Assembly (NCBI GenBank): GCA_963966185.1
Contig: CAWZYM010000148.1
Location: forward strand, 856,501 to 920,500
DNA: 64,000 bases
Direction: 5' to 3'
Source: Rhabditoides inermis
Taxonomy: Eukaryota; Nematoda; Chromadorea; Rhabditida; Rhabditidae
The notes below the pieces were generated by a model that was given only the letters and a program-made list of their open reading frames with translations, was not told the DNA's origin and did no database searches. Every line of letters begins with the position of its first letter. The first letter of the stretch is position 1. The translations under genes were made by a program, and so were the position numbers. Below are positions 1 to 14,059 of the stretch, one piece after another.

Positions 1-414
1 CCTTGTTCGCCTCTCCCATCTTGGCATATATCTGTGCCATCTCGTGTTCGCAGAGCGCCGACAGTGCAGGCGTCTCCTCATCCCTGTCATCATCCAATCA
101 CCCGTGTGTATGTACGAGTACTGTATGCAGATACATTTATGGAGTGAGAGGGGAGTGAGAGGAGAGAGTGAGAGGAATGACAGAGAGAGAGAAAGAGAAA
201 GACAGAGAGAGACAGAGAAACAGAGAGATTCCAACTGACTCTAGTCGCAAGCTGAGTCGCGCGAGTTGTTGCAGCACCGCTGGCCAGTCGATTTTCTTCA
301 GAACGTTCTTCTTTCTGCAATCACTCACTCACTCAATCACTTCATCAGTTCTCACCTCGTATATTCAAATACGGCTCGCACTTCCTGCCAGGTATCCTGG
401 AACGGCGCCGCCAT
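1..414 (-). CDS. 5' part of an unrecognised helical (TPR-like, possibly HAP40/F8A-like) protein
   Basis: Three phase-compatible minus-strand exons are visible: 356-414 (starts MAAPFQDTWQEV), 240-314 and 83 down to 1, where the gene leaves the window. Donors gtgaga and gtcagt and acceptors ttcttag, ttgcag and gacag are good. The 70 or so visible residues are amphipathic and helical, with QQLARLSLRLEDEE and LCEHEMAQIYAKMGE resembling helices of a TPR repeat. The general pattern recalls the first TPR of huntingtin-associated HAP40 (factor VIII intron 22 protein), but the similarity is too weak to name it. The acceptor ttcttag abuts the ATG directly, so the 5' UTR is either removed by cis-splicing or replaced by a spliced leader. 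The gene lies 283 bp downstream of the MED22 stop on the same strand, so the two could share transcription. Confidence 0.6.
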
Positions 415-696
415 CTAAGAACACAACCAATCGATACATCAATGAATACATTATCAGGTATTTCAGGGCAATAGCAACCCGAGAGACACACCATCAATAC
501 TACGTCGCTTCAAATACGTTTATACCCGTCGGAGGCGCGACAACGTGATTAATAACGCGCGACAGCGGAGGAAATGGGAGTGGGAAGTGAGGGGGCGGGA
601 TAATCAGAGAGAGCTCAACAACATAAACAAAGTAAACATAAACAGGGACACTGTATAGTCCTCTCAGCGAGAAAATAATTAGGGGCAATTGCTCTG

Positions 697-1513
697 CTAC
701 TGTCTGATGTAGAAGTGTTCGAGGAGCTCCCTGTCTATGTCGACTGCCAGTTGGGTCGTCTCCAATCGGAGCGCGTTGTGCCGGCCCATCTGAACGCCCA
801 TACGACGCTCGCACTCCTTCTCTGCACTGCAACCGGCAAGTACGACAAACAAAAAAGCAAACAATGAGGGTTTTTCAAAGTAGATAGGAGAACAGATAGT
901 AGAACATAATAGCTAGACACATGACGGAATCCTGTTTCGACCCTTTAACCTGCAAACAAACATACAACTCACTTGGTGATAGCATTGGTGAGGAAGTTGA
1001 AGTCGTGGAGGATGAGGAACTCCTTCAGATCGTTCGTCAAGCGCAGCAGCTCGTCGCACGCGCGAACCTATCATAGTATTCAAATCGTCTATAATACTAT
1101 CCTGATATGATTACGGATATAATCCAAAAGTTAACTTATTATGAAAAGGAAATCTAATCAAAGAGACAAAGAACCGACGATGAGCGCAGCTCGTGCGGCG
1201 GCCTCGTTGCGTACAGTGTAGTACTCGGTCATCTTGGTCGTGTTCTGCGCCTTGTGAGCAGCGTCGTCAGTGTTGATCTACAACAACATTTGCAAGTCGC
1301 CGCAAATATTGATAGATGCAATTCAGACATGTGCAGTTCATCACATACAACACGTATACACACCTTGACGGCGCTGACAATCTTGACAAAGTTGTCGTTG
1401 AGTGAACGGATGTTGTCGCGCAGACGACGCTTGTACTCGTTGATGATCAGGGCCTTGGTCGCCACGCTGCGACCACTCGTCTTCTTTCCGCCACCGCCAA
1501 TCACACCAGACAT
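697..1513 (-). CDS. MED22: Mediator complex subunit 22 (MED22/Surf5)
   Basis: Four minus-strand exons, 1364-1513, 1179-1277, 973-1067 and 697-826, join in frame to a 157-residue protein. MED22 is a subunit of the Mediator head module that bridges transcription factors and RNA polymerase II in the nucleus. Family hallmarks seen are the N-terminal helix YKRRLRDNIRSLNDNF (compare YNKRLKDDIKSIMDNF of vertebrate MED22), the AARAALIVRACDELLRL segment, the DLKEFLILHDF motif and a C-terminal acidic helix. The length is close to the usual 140-200 residues. The start at 1513 is chosen because the protein begins MSGVIGGGG there and a possible acceptor (gtttcag) lies 14 nt upstream; an ATG at 1555 would add unsupported residues. 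The second intron begins with the rare donor gtcggt. It is divergent from the SCaMC gene. Confidence 0.9.
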
Positions 1514-1963
1514 GACTACTGCAGTAACTGAAACGATAATACTACTAGTTAGCAACTAATATAGACAACAACAATATAAACAGACCAAAAACGCGAAATT
1601 TCAATCGATTTGTTGATAGTGTAGAGTGGTGATTACGACTTACACCAATGCAGCACAACGAAACTAAATATCACTGCAATATTTTTTTGCCAAATTTTGC
1701 CTAAATCGTTTTCGTTATTGATGTTTATGTTTTTTTATGTTGATGGCGTAACCATGCTAAACGCATTCTATGAGTTATTTAATCTCCATACATGCACTAT
1801 TGATCTATTTGTTCGTTTCGTACTGCGTATGCATTGCTTACAACAACGCCTACGTATTGTTGTTCGTTTTTTTTGATTTATTGTAAGAATCAGGTCTCGT
1901 GATTATTATAAGTTGCATTGATGAGCCTGTTACAGTTTATCAATTCGATGTGCTGACGCCAGT
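1514..1963. promoter_or_regulatory. Intergenic region between divergent MED22 and SCaMC genes
   Basis: Only 450 bp separate the MED22 start from the SCaMC start, and they face away from each other, so this is presumably a shared or bidirectional promoter and 5' UTR region. It is AT-rich with T-runs (about 1681-1735). I see no convincing TATA box. The assignment rests on position only. Confidence 0.45.
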
Positions 1964-6228
<4,265 letters not shown>

Positions 6229-7029
6229 TCAGCTGATCGATCAGCTGACCGCCTGCCCGATGACGTCAATTCTCTTGCACCATTCTTCACTGGTCACCCT
6301 TCGTCCCGCTGTGCAGCTGCTGATTAGCACGAATCTAAGTCATGTTTCTTGTTCGAGCCCACTTGTCGTTTGCGATATCGATCGATTTTCGATTGATTTT
6401 GCGCGGCGTCGAATGTCCTGTTTGTACTTGTGTCGGTTATTGCTCAATTGAGAGTGAGTTAGGATGAGGGAGAGTGTTTGTAGATTACTCGGTGCGTATT
6501 CCTTGTCAATGGACTGCTTCTTTCTATCCCATCGATTGAATATCGATTGATGTGTCGGCTACTGGGCTGCTCTTGTCCGCACGTTCTTTCCGTTTCTGTC
6601 GATTTGCCACCAGCCACCGTCCACTCTGATTTCCCATGTAGCCCCGCCCCTTTGAGTCCCGCCTCCCCACGTGTTGTCTAGTGTATAGAGTATTCAGAAA
6701 TGTCCGCCACACTGCATTATGTAATAATGAGACTCTAACACACAGATTACTGTTATGGTGATTATTTGTGTTGAGATGAGAACTGGTAGATGCTATATAA
6801 ATTATATGAACGTGATAAATTGATTATAATACTTTTTGTGTCATGATGTGTTGAATGAGAATCTGTTATGGATACAGTGAAATATCTATGAAATATCAAA
6901 GGGTTGGAAAAGGTTGTAACTTGACACATAAGGAGTAACGTTATAGTAAGTTGGGAGCATGGTACATTGGATCGTTGGAGCGATTAGGATCTTCGGATTG
7001 ACGGAGTAATGAATCGTCTGTTTTACAGG
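6229..7029 (+). other. SCaMC 3' UTR and spacer to NELF-E, containing one copy of an inverted duplication
   Basis: No coding exon is seen. Bases about 6400-6725 are repeated, in inverted orientation and with roughly 80 percent identity by eye, at 10395-10745. Shared landmarks include attactcggtgcgtattcc and gctcttgtccgcacgttctt. I could not find a clear AATAAA for SCaMC. The acceptor ttttacag at 7028 ends the spacer, so its last part is either a 5' UTR intron of NELF-E or the outron before a trans-splice site. Confidence 0.6.
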
Positions 7030-8699
7030 ATGAAGGAGTTGGCGTTCGTTCTTCCCTCCCAGCACACTCCCGAAGAGGAGCATCTCAAAAAGCTGCAGGA
7101 CAAGCTGCGGGCACTGGTGGGTGCGAAGGGATAGGCTCAGTGGCATCATCGAAACTGCATCACAAACGTCTTCAATGGAAACAAATCTTGAACAAGTAGT
7201 TGGGATGTTCGTCTTGGTAGTAGCGGACAGTCTTCTTGGATAATGTTCGCCTTATGTCCCATTAGATTCTCTGGAAGGCATTGGTACGAGAACGAGACTG
7301 ATCCATCAGCAATATAGTCTTCGCCTGGAGGATAGTTTCTGTTATTGCCAGCCGGGGTCAGTTGGCGAAACTCAGTTGCGAGCGAGAGAGGTCAGACAGC
7401 GCGAGCAAATGGTCGAGTGTCGCGCGGCCTCTTTGATTCGCATGCCGGCTTCTTTGATCGATATTATCGTTTGAAAGCGCGCGCTTGGGTCTCCTCACTA
7501 CTAGAAGGTAGATCGAATGCGACTAGAGGGTAGATCGATTTTCTACCGTAATCTGGCAAACTATCTCCCAGAATAATATTATAGGTGCCTGAAAGATGAT
7601 TGCATGTTGTTGTGTTGAGCGTCGCGCGGCCGACCCGTCCCGCAGAGGAGCCGGAGCAGCCATCGACACAAAGGGGGACAAGACAAAGGCCGGAAAGAGA
7701 TGTGGGTGGGGAGGGAGAGAGAGAGAGGGGGGGAGGGAGAGCCTTTCCAGCGGTGGAGGAGGCGGCTGCGAAGACGGAGGAAGTGAAGCGCGCCATCCAA
7801 TCCGGGGCCATCACCATCACTGTCAAGCGGCCGAGTGTCGACGCAAAGAATACGTTCAAGAGGGCCAGGTGCGTCCATCTTCCCCTCTCTCTCTCTTTCC
7901 TCCCCCTCTCCTCATTGTATGTTGAGTGAATGTGTTTGTGTATGGGTATCCTTGTATGTGTTGAGGGGTCGTTCGGACAGTGTTCGCAGTTTGGGCGTCT
8001 CGGCCGGTGGACCGGGCGAGGACGGAGAGTTGGTAAGTGAAGTGGCGAATACGGGATATACGAGAAGGTGGATGCTTGGATGCGGGTTCGACCAAGTGTT
8101 GTGTTTGAGGTGCTCTCTCCGCCCATTCTCTCGCCCACTTGGTCCCGTCGCGAGGACGGTGAGTGCCCCGCTCCTCTGGCGACCCGAGTAGTGGTGGAAG
8201 TGTGTGTTGTATTGACTCGTTCAGTGTGGTCTCGCCCCGTCGACTCGCAGTCTCAGCCACCCCACCCACAGCCCAACACGTGTGTGTACGTGCGCGGATG
8301 CAACCTCAACGTGGGTACTCACTATCATCAAAGTGTTTGGATCATGCCGTTTCTACCCGTCCCCAGCCTGTCGATTGCAGGCCGACCATCTTCGATCGGA
8401 AATGGGCGCGTGCGGGCGCATCACCAGGCTGCACGTGGATGAGAGGGGAAGGTGAGAGAGGGAGGAAGAGAGGGAGGGAGAGAGAGAGGGGGAGAGAGGC
8501 AGGGAGGGGAGAGAGAGAGTGGGAAAGGAAGGGAGAGAGAGGGAGAGAGAGAGAGAGAAAGAGAGAGGGAGAGGGAGAGAGAGTGGGAAAGGGAGGAAGA
8601 GAGGGAGGGAGAGAGGCAGGGAGAGAGGCAGGGAGGGGAGAGAGAGAGTGGGAAAGGAAGGGAGAGAGAGAGAGAGGGAGAGAGAGAGAGGGAGAGAGA

Positions 8700-8756
<57 letters not shown>

Positions 8757-9125
8757 TGGGAAAGGGAGGAAGAGAGGGAGGGGGAGAGAGGCAGGGAGGG
8801 GAGAGAGAGAGTGGGAAAGGAAGGGAGAGAGAGGGAGAGAGAGAGAGAGAGTGGGAAAGGGAGGGAGAGAGATACGATGGGGGAGAGAATGAGGTGGGTG
8901 TTCAGGACGGCGTTTGTGACCTTCTCGTCCGTCTCGGAGGCGGAGAAGGCAATCTCGCACTTCGACGGCGCTCTCATCGGAGGCAACACCATCCACGCGT
9001 CGTTGGCTCGCCGCCAGGGCGTCCGCTCCTCCGCCCCGCCCCCTCAGGACACGCCCCTCCAGTCTCCGCCCGCCGAGCCGGCTGCGCTCTCCGCGTGGAC
9101 TATGGCTAGTGAGTGGTTACATTAG
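7030..9125 (+). CDS. NELFE: Negative elongation factor E (NELF-E/RD protein), C-terminus probably disrupted
   Basis: Exons 7030-7120, 7646-7705 (least certain), 7751-7868, 7966-8032, 8110-8158, 8225-8310, 8381-8451 and 8906-9125 join in frame to about 253 residues. NELF-E is the RNA-binding subunit of the NELF complex, which holds RNA polymerase II in promoter-proximal pausing. Evidence: an N-terminal coiled coil after LAFVLPSQHTPEEE (human NELF-E starts LVIPPGLSEEEE); then VKRAIQSGAITI and FKRAR, matching the human SGAISAI and FKRSR segment; and a C-terminal RRM with RNP2 CVYVRG and RNP1 RTAFVTF, followed by HFDGALIGGN and ASLARRQ. No RD-dipeptide repeat is encoded; the (GA)n tract lies in the intron inside the RRM. 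The frame ends SAWTMASEWLH, resembling only the start of the conserved tail. The last codons fall in the repeat arm starting at 9122, and a perfect donor (gtgagt) at 9113 could splice to an unseen last exon. Confidence 0.87.
8452..8905 (+). repeat. GA-rich intron splitting the NELF-E RRM
   Basis: A 454-bp intron (donor gtgaga, acceptor gttcag) consists almost wholly of gagaga/gggaga purine repeats with repeated internal blocks such as gagagagagtgggaaagg. It is open in one frame and joins the RRM exon without a stop, so automatic ORF callers will read it as a long Arg/Glu protein. The splice sites give the correct NELF-E RRM (alpha 1 to beta 2/beta 3) when it is removed. Confidence 0.85.
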
Positions 9126-9500
9126 GGGCGGCGCGCAGCGGCGCCCGTTTGTTTTGAGCTGTGACGCGCGCAACACGCCACTCCCAAGGCACACACGATT
9201 TCTCTATTCTAATACAATATACTTAATTAGTGTGCGTTATTTGTTAGAATATCACTTTGTAAGACCTATGAGTATGATTCGTGAAACCAATATCGGTTGC
9301 GGCATCCAAAAACCGCCCTCTCTTGCTCTCTCCCGCTTTGCCACTAAACGTGTTTACGACGGCGGCGGCGGCGACGACGGTGTGCATCACGTAAGCTCCG
9401 CCCACTGCACTTTGCGCTCATTGGTCGCTCGGCTCTCTTGCGTGCGCACTCTGATTGGCTGAGCGCATGCCCCGCCCTTCGTTCACCCACTCTCGTGTCG
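9122..9500 (+). repeat. Outer left arm of a large inverted repeat
   Basis: Starts ttaggggcggcgcg and continues through tttgtaagacctatgagtat, gccactaaacgtgtttacga, a (CGG)n run and cccgcccttcg. The reverse complement of the same order of landmarks occurs at 12179-12588 at roughly 85 percent identity by eye. The arms flank about 2.7 kb of repeats. They could be terminal inverted repeats of a large DNA element or the arms of an inverted duplication. I found no unambiguous target-site duplication. Confidence 0.85.
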
Positions 9501-9767
9501 GCTCGCCGTCCAGGCCACCGCCCCAGTTTTGGCGCGAAAACTGTGGGGGAGGGGAGTGTGCGGAGCGGAGTGAGTGGGTAAGAGAGAGAGACGCGAAATA
9601 GCGCGTGTCAATGAGAGACTGGCATTGGCAGGCGCACGAGCGATTCGACAAAGCAGTGCGTTTCCATATTCAGGATACGTTTTCTAAAGTTTCGAATATG
9701 TATACATAACATGTTCGGCACATCAACCTGAAAAACAATTTCTTCGAAATTTGAGAAAAGGACATCC
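9501..9767. other. Spacer between outer left arm and inner element A
   Basis: No gene seen. Bases 9731-9767 (containing gaaatttgagaaaaggacat) recur as a reverse complement at 11185-11222, so they belong to the inner inverted repeat. Confidence 0.6.
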
Positions 9768-10145
9768 ATTCTCTTTCGAAAAGTACACGAGTAAAGAGGA
9801 GTGGTTTGTTTTGATCTAATTCAACAAAAGCACATGCATAAAATCTCTTCGCAGCTGACTAAAATTTCAAAACAAACCTGCTCTTTCTGATCGATGAAAA
9901 ATATAGTATGCACTATAATCGTGTCATACATTTTGTTGCAAGTTACTTGTTGGGATTAACAGTATCCTGAATACCTGAACTCAACATGCTAACAAGAAAA
10001 CAATTAGAGTTTTAAAACATCGTTCGAAAGAGCAGGTTTGTTTTGAAATTTTAGTCAGCTGCGAAGAGATTTTATGCATGTGCTTTTGTTGAATTAGATC
10101 AAAACAAACCACTCCTCTTTACTCGTGTACTTTTCGAAAGAGAAT
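9768..10145 (+). mobile_element. MITE-like element, copy A, with about 120-bp terminal inverted repeats
   Basis: Begins attctctttcgaaaagtac and ends with its reverse complement gtacttttcgaaagagaat. The inverted arms share gagtggtttgttttgatcta, gcacatgcat and cagctgactaaaatttcaaa. The centre (about 9900-10020) has no coding potential. A second copy lies inverted at 10786-11184. No transposase is encoded, so the element is non-autonomous. The superfamily cannot be assigned from the ends I see. Confidence 0.85.
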
Positions 10146-10394
10146 ATTAATACGCTTGTTTTTTTTTAGCGAGATTTGTTTGTTTTCAGCTTCGAAGAAG
10201 GCGTGATCAGAGGTCGTCTCCGATTCAATCTCAACGTTCATATTGTGTATTATGTATTATGTGTGGTATGGAAAACGACTGTGTTTCATGATATTGTTTA
10301 ATCATTTTTAATCAATGTGATCTCGAATGAATTTTGTAACGCTGCTGTCTCAAACGTTTATTCCTTATCACAATCATAAGATCATAATATTTCA

Positions 10395-10745
10395 CTCAGA
10401 CATAATGTAATGTGGCGGACAAATCTCAAGGTTTATACACTAGAGACACGTGGGGCGGGACTGAAAGGGGCGGGACTACAGGACAAATCATAGTATGGAC
10501 GGCTCGTTGGCACATAGGGAGAAACGGAAAGAACGTGCGGACAAGAGCAGCCGGATAGCCGACACAATCGATAATCATTCAATACGCGCCTTATGAGTAT
10601 GAGGGAGAGAAAGAAGCAGTCTATCTCTATTGACAAGGATAAGGAATACGCACCGAGTAATCTACAAACATTCTCCCTCATCTTAACTCACTCTCAATTG
10701 GGCACCGACACAAGTACAAACAGAACATTCGACGCCGCACAAAAG
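10395..10745 (-). repeat. Inverted, diverged copy of the region downstream of SCaMC
   Basis: Read on the minus strand this stretch follows bases 6400-6725: gcggcgtcgaatgt, acttgtgtcgg, caattgagagtgagtta, gtagattactcggtgcgta, gcacgttctttccgtttct, cgcccctttcagtcccgcc (gagtcccgcc in the other copy), cacgtgt, ctagtgtata and tgtccgccaca. Small insertions and deletions show the duplication is old. Either the SCaMC 3' flank was captured between the palindrome arms, or both copies derive from one dispersed repeat. Confidence 0.85.
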
Positions 10746-10785
10746 CAGGCATATTCAAAACAAAAAAAAACAAACAAAAAAGGTT

Positions 10786-11184
10786 ACTCTTTCGAAAAGT
10801 ACAGGAGTAAAAAGGAGTGGTTTGTTTTGATCTAATTCAACAAAAGCACATGCATATTTTTTTCTTCGCAGCTGACTAAAATTTCAAAACAAACCTGCTC
10901 TTTCAAACGATGTACTATGAAATGTTTCATAACTATGAAATGTGTGATTTTTGATCAGATATACGCATGCAAATGCATAAAAATTTAACAACAAAAAGGT
11001 CTTTTATTTTAAATTATTATAGTACATATTACAATTACATATGTTCGCTTTTTTCATCGATTAGAAAGAGCAGGTTTGTTTTGAAATTTTAGTCAGCTGC
11101 GAAGAAAAAAATATGCATGTGCTTTTGTTGAATTAGATCAAAACAAACCACTCCTTTTTACTCCTGTACTTTTCGAAAGAGAAT
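10786..11184 (-). mobile_element. MITE-like element, copy B, inverted relative to copy A
   Basis: Same terminal arms as copy A (ctctttcgaaaagtac at the left, gtacttttcgaaagagaat at the right). Its left arm matches the reverse complement of A's right arm and vice versa, for example in the cgatgt and atcgatgaaaaa positions next to the loop. The loop sequence itself differs. The flank to 11222 mirrors the flank of A, so A and B are the arms of a larger palindrome rather than independent insertions. Confidence 0.83.
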
Positions 11185-11222
11185 GGATGTCCTTTTCTCA
11201 AATTTCGAAGAAATTTTGTACA

Positions 11223-12178
11223 TTAGATAACGAAAATACATATTACAAACTCACTAGTCAGAATATCATGCTATAAAGATACAAATAACTTACAATTTAC
11301 AATACTCACAATTAACAATTCACAAATACACAGACATAGTAACAGTCACTGATAACAGTCACGTCAGTAACTTGAAAATCTTCGAAAACTAGTACACTGA
11401 CGTATCCAAACTAGAGAGTCTTCGAAAACGTAGTCAGAATCAGGAAACGAACAGCCTGGTCGGATCGCTCATTGACGATTGATGCGCTCTATTTCGCTTA
11501 TCTAATAGCCCTCTCTCTCACTCTTTCCCCCCCCCTCTCTCTTTCTCTCTCTTTCTCTATCACTCGCCCTTCTCTTTTTCTTTCCTCTCTCTATCACTCC
11601 CTAACTCTCATTATCTCTCCTTCTCCTTCTCTTTCTCTCTCTCTCTCTCTCCCTTTTCTATCTCTCTCTTTCTCAATCTCTTTCTCTCTCCTCTTTATCT
11701 CCCCTCTCTATCACTTTTTCTTTCTCTCTCTCGTTCTCTCTCTCAGAGCATATTGTGTTTTATTCTCCGCTTGAACACTCTCTTTTTCTACCCTCACTGT
11801 TCTCTCTAGACACAGAAAGACAATCTTCAGATTTTGAGCTAATGAACCTTCGGTCATGAATAGCCGGACTGGGTGCGTTGAACTGAACTCAGCTAGCTTT
11901 CTTATACGGTTATTTTCCTGTGTTTCTGGTATTACTGTTCGAACTGAGGAGTTGCACAGAGAACAAAACAGCGTCATCCGGCCTGCTTTCTGCAATTCGC
12001 ACGTTTTCTAACCGGCAAGTCGGTAAGAGAACATGCGCTCTCTCACTCTCACACTCTCTCTCGCCGAGATCGTTCGATCAGATAACAGGCCGGCTGCCCA
12101 GTCACTCGCCAGTGGACATGAGAGAGTGCGCAGAGAGTGTGCGCTCGCAAGAGACGCCAGAGACGGCGCGCGATCGAT
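11223..12178. repeat. Spacer with CT-rich tract inside the palindrome
   Basis: AT-rich DNA with short direct repeats (acaattcacaaat type, 11290-11360), then a (CT)n tract at about 11506-11745. No gene is seen. No matching sequence is present in the left half of the palindrome, so this is an insertion in the right half or a deletion from the left. Confidence 0.6.
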
Positions 12179-12299
12179 CCGACACGAGAGTGGGTGAGCG
12201 AAGGGCGGGGCATGCGGTCGGCCAATCAGTTTTCACCGGCAAGAGGCCGAGAGACCAATAAGCGCAGAGTGCAGTGGGCGGAGCTTACGTGATGCACAC

Positions 12300-12347
<48 letters not shown>

Positions 12348-12588
12348 CGTAAACACGTTTAGTGGCAAAGCGGGAGAGAGCGAGAGAGAGGCTGTTCTGG
12401 GCGCCGCAACCGATATTTATTCAACAAATCATACTCATAGGTCTTACAAAATGATACCCTAACACATAACACACTCTAATGAAGTATATTGTATTATGAT
12501 AGCCAAATAGCGTGTGGATTGGGAGTGGCGCGCTGCGCGCGCCACAGATCATAACAAACGGGCGGCGCTGGCGCGCCGCCCCTAATTC
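12179..12588 (-). repeat. Outer right arm of the large inverted repeat
   Basis: Reverse complement of 9122-9500: ends gccgcccctaa, with tactcataggtcttacaaa, tcgtaaacacgtttagtggc and gtgatgcacaccgtcgtcg inside. The (CGG/CCG)n run is longer here (12303-12345) than in the left arm, as expected for an independently evolving microsatellite. Confidence 0.85.
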
Positions 12589-12659
12589 AGAATCTCAATA
12601 CACAAAACATAAGTCTCGCTATGGAGCTGGTCCCGTGAGCATAATCGATTTCCATTCAC

Positions 12660-13085
12660 CGTCGTTGTCACTCCTCGCCAATGTCGCCCAGTTCTCGCCC
12701 TCGTCCGTTCCGTTCCATCATCTCCTTCAGGTCGTCGCTCCATTTCACATACGGTGCTCCTATTCTCCTCGTCATCGTACGGTCTCCATTCTGTTATTCG
12801 TCTCGACCATCGGTTGTTGAATGTCGCTACCTTCTTCGCCCAGTTTGCTTTTCTTTTCCATGCAATATCCATTATATCACGTAGTCCTGCCAGCTCTCGT
12901 ACTCGTTCATTTCTCATCCGATCTCGTAGGGTGACATTGATCATCGATCTTTCCATTCGACGATGCATTCTCCATAGTTTCTCCTTCTGTTCTTCTGCCA
13001 TTGCACAGGTTTCGCAGCAGTAGAGGGCTCCCGGTAATATACCTCCGTGGTGGCGATCGAGGCATGTTTGAGTTTGACATGACAA
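12660..13085 (-). pseudogene. Truncated non-LTR retrotransposon, C-terminal end of reverse transcriptase ORF
   Basis: The minus strand encodes GALYCCETCAMAEEQKEKLW, then RMERSMINVTLRDRMRNERV, ANWAKKVATFNN and RWSRRITEWRPYD. This matches the family pattern after the RT domain of many animal non-LTR elements (YGxETW, RRM, LRDRxRNExxR, WAGHVARM, RWTRRVTEWRP). The expected next motif (RWxDDL) reads KWSDDLKEM in another frame, so a frameshift lies near 12,770. The catalytic RT and endonuclease domains are absent. It is a 5'-truncated, dead copy abutting the palindrome arm. Confidence 0.8.
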
Positions 13086-13608
13086 GATCCCACAACACTC
13101 GCCCTACACCTTCACAGCAGCCTTCATGGCACAGGCACAAACGCCCAAAACCACGCTCGCCTGCAAGGGTATACGGTAGATTACAGTATGACTGTGTCGG
13201 AAAGTACCTGGATGGGCCCAGTCGCCCAGTACATCCGGTGAGATGCGACCCCACGCAGTCGATTCCGAACAGGGAGGTGCACGGGGCGCACGCGTGGGTG
13301 GCGGGCTCGTCCTCACAGGGACGGCCATGACTGGAATACGTGCGTGAGGCAGGGGCAAAGGGAGAAATGACAGACCTCGGAGACCGCTGCCGTTTGAAGA
13401 AGAGAGAAGAAATGACAAGATACGGGTCACTTGCGACCAGTGTCTTGTGCCACGTCCGAGCACCCAATAGAGCGGTCCGCCACGCACGCGATCGGTGCGC
13501 AGGCAGATATGCAAATGAGGCGTTTCGGCCAATGGGCGGCCTGTAAGGCTTACGTGTCATTTTCTCGAGCTGCAAGATATACGGCATCCCCCGTTCATCG
13601 TACGGCAG
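13086..13608. other. Intergenic, no feature recognised
   Basis: GC-moderate sequence with overlapping open frames on both strands, none with recognisable motifs or splice sites. Nothing supported here. Confidence 0.5.
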
Positions 13609-14051
13609 TAGTGTTGGGTCGATTGAGAAAAGTTCGATTAATGATTAACGATTAATCGAAAAATTAATCGAAGCCTTCGATTAACGATTAATCGATTAAT
13701 CGTTAATCGAGAAATTATCGAATAGCGATTAACAATTAATCGTTAATCGAACTTTTGTCGATAAATCGATTAATGATCAATTTTCAAACTTGCTTTCGTA
13801 GTTATGTGTGAATAATTGCAATGAACAGTACAAATCTGAGAAAATTTTGCTTATTCTGACTCAAACAACGCTCCAGGAAGCGAGAATTGTACCGAAAAAC
13901 ATCGAGTTTGAGCGACATTTTTTCGATTAATCGTTAACGATTATTCGTTAATCAAAATCGTCTCGATTAACCGATCAACGATTAATCGTTAATCGAACCA
14001 TGTTCGATGAATCGAAAATTAATCGAAAGTCGATTAATCGACCCAACACTA
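13609..14051 (+). mobile_element. hAT-like MITE (443 bp) with 8-bp target-site duplication
   Basis: Terminal inverted repeats tagtgttgggtcgatt and aatcgacccaacacta. The flanking 8-mers tacggcag (13601-13608) and tacggaag (14052-14059) match at 7 of 8 positions, as expected for a hAT insertion. The arms are packed with cgattaatcgttaatcga palindromes, giving strong self-complementarity. The interior has no transposase ORF. Confidence 0.82.
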
Positions 14052-14059
14052 TACGGAAG

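Noticed and set aside
1229..1555. MED22 start at 1555
   Set aside because: It would add residues from beyond a likely acceptor; MSGVIGGGG at 1513 gives a family-like length.
8163..9125. A single 320-residue Arg/Glu-rich protein fused to an RRM
   Set aside because: Removing the GA tract by good splice sites restores a complete RRM fold order, so the fusion is an unspliced artefact.
13104..13587. ORFs of 142 and 226 residues upstream of the retrotransposon relic
   Set aside because: No reverse transcriptase or endonuclease motifs; the frames overlap each other and look like chance open reading.
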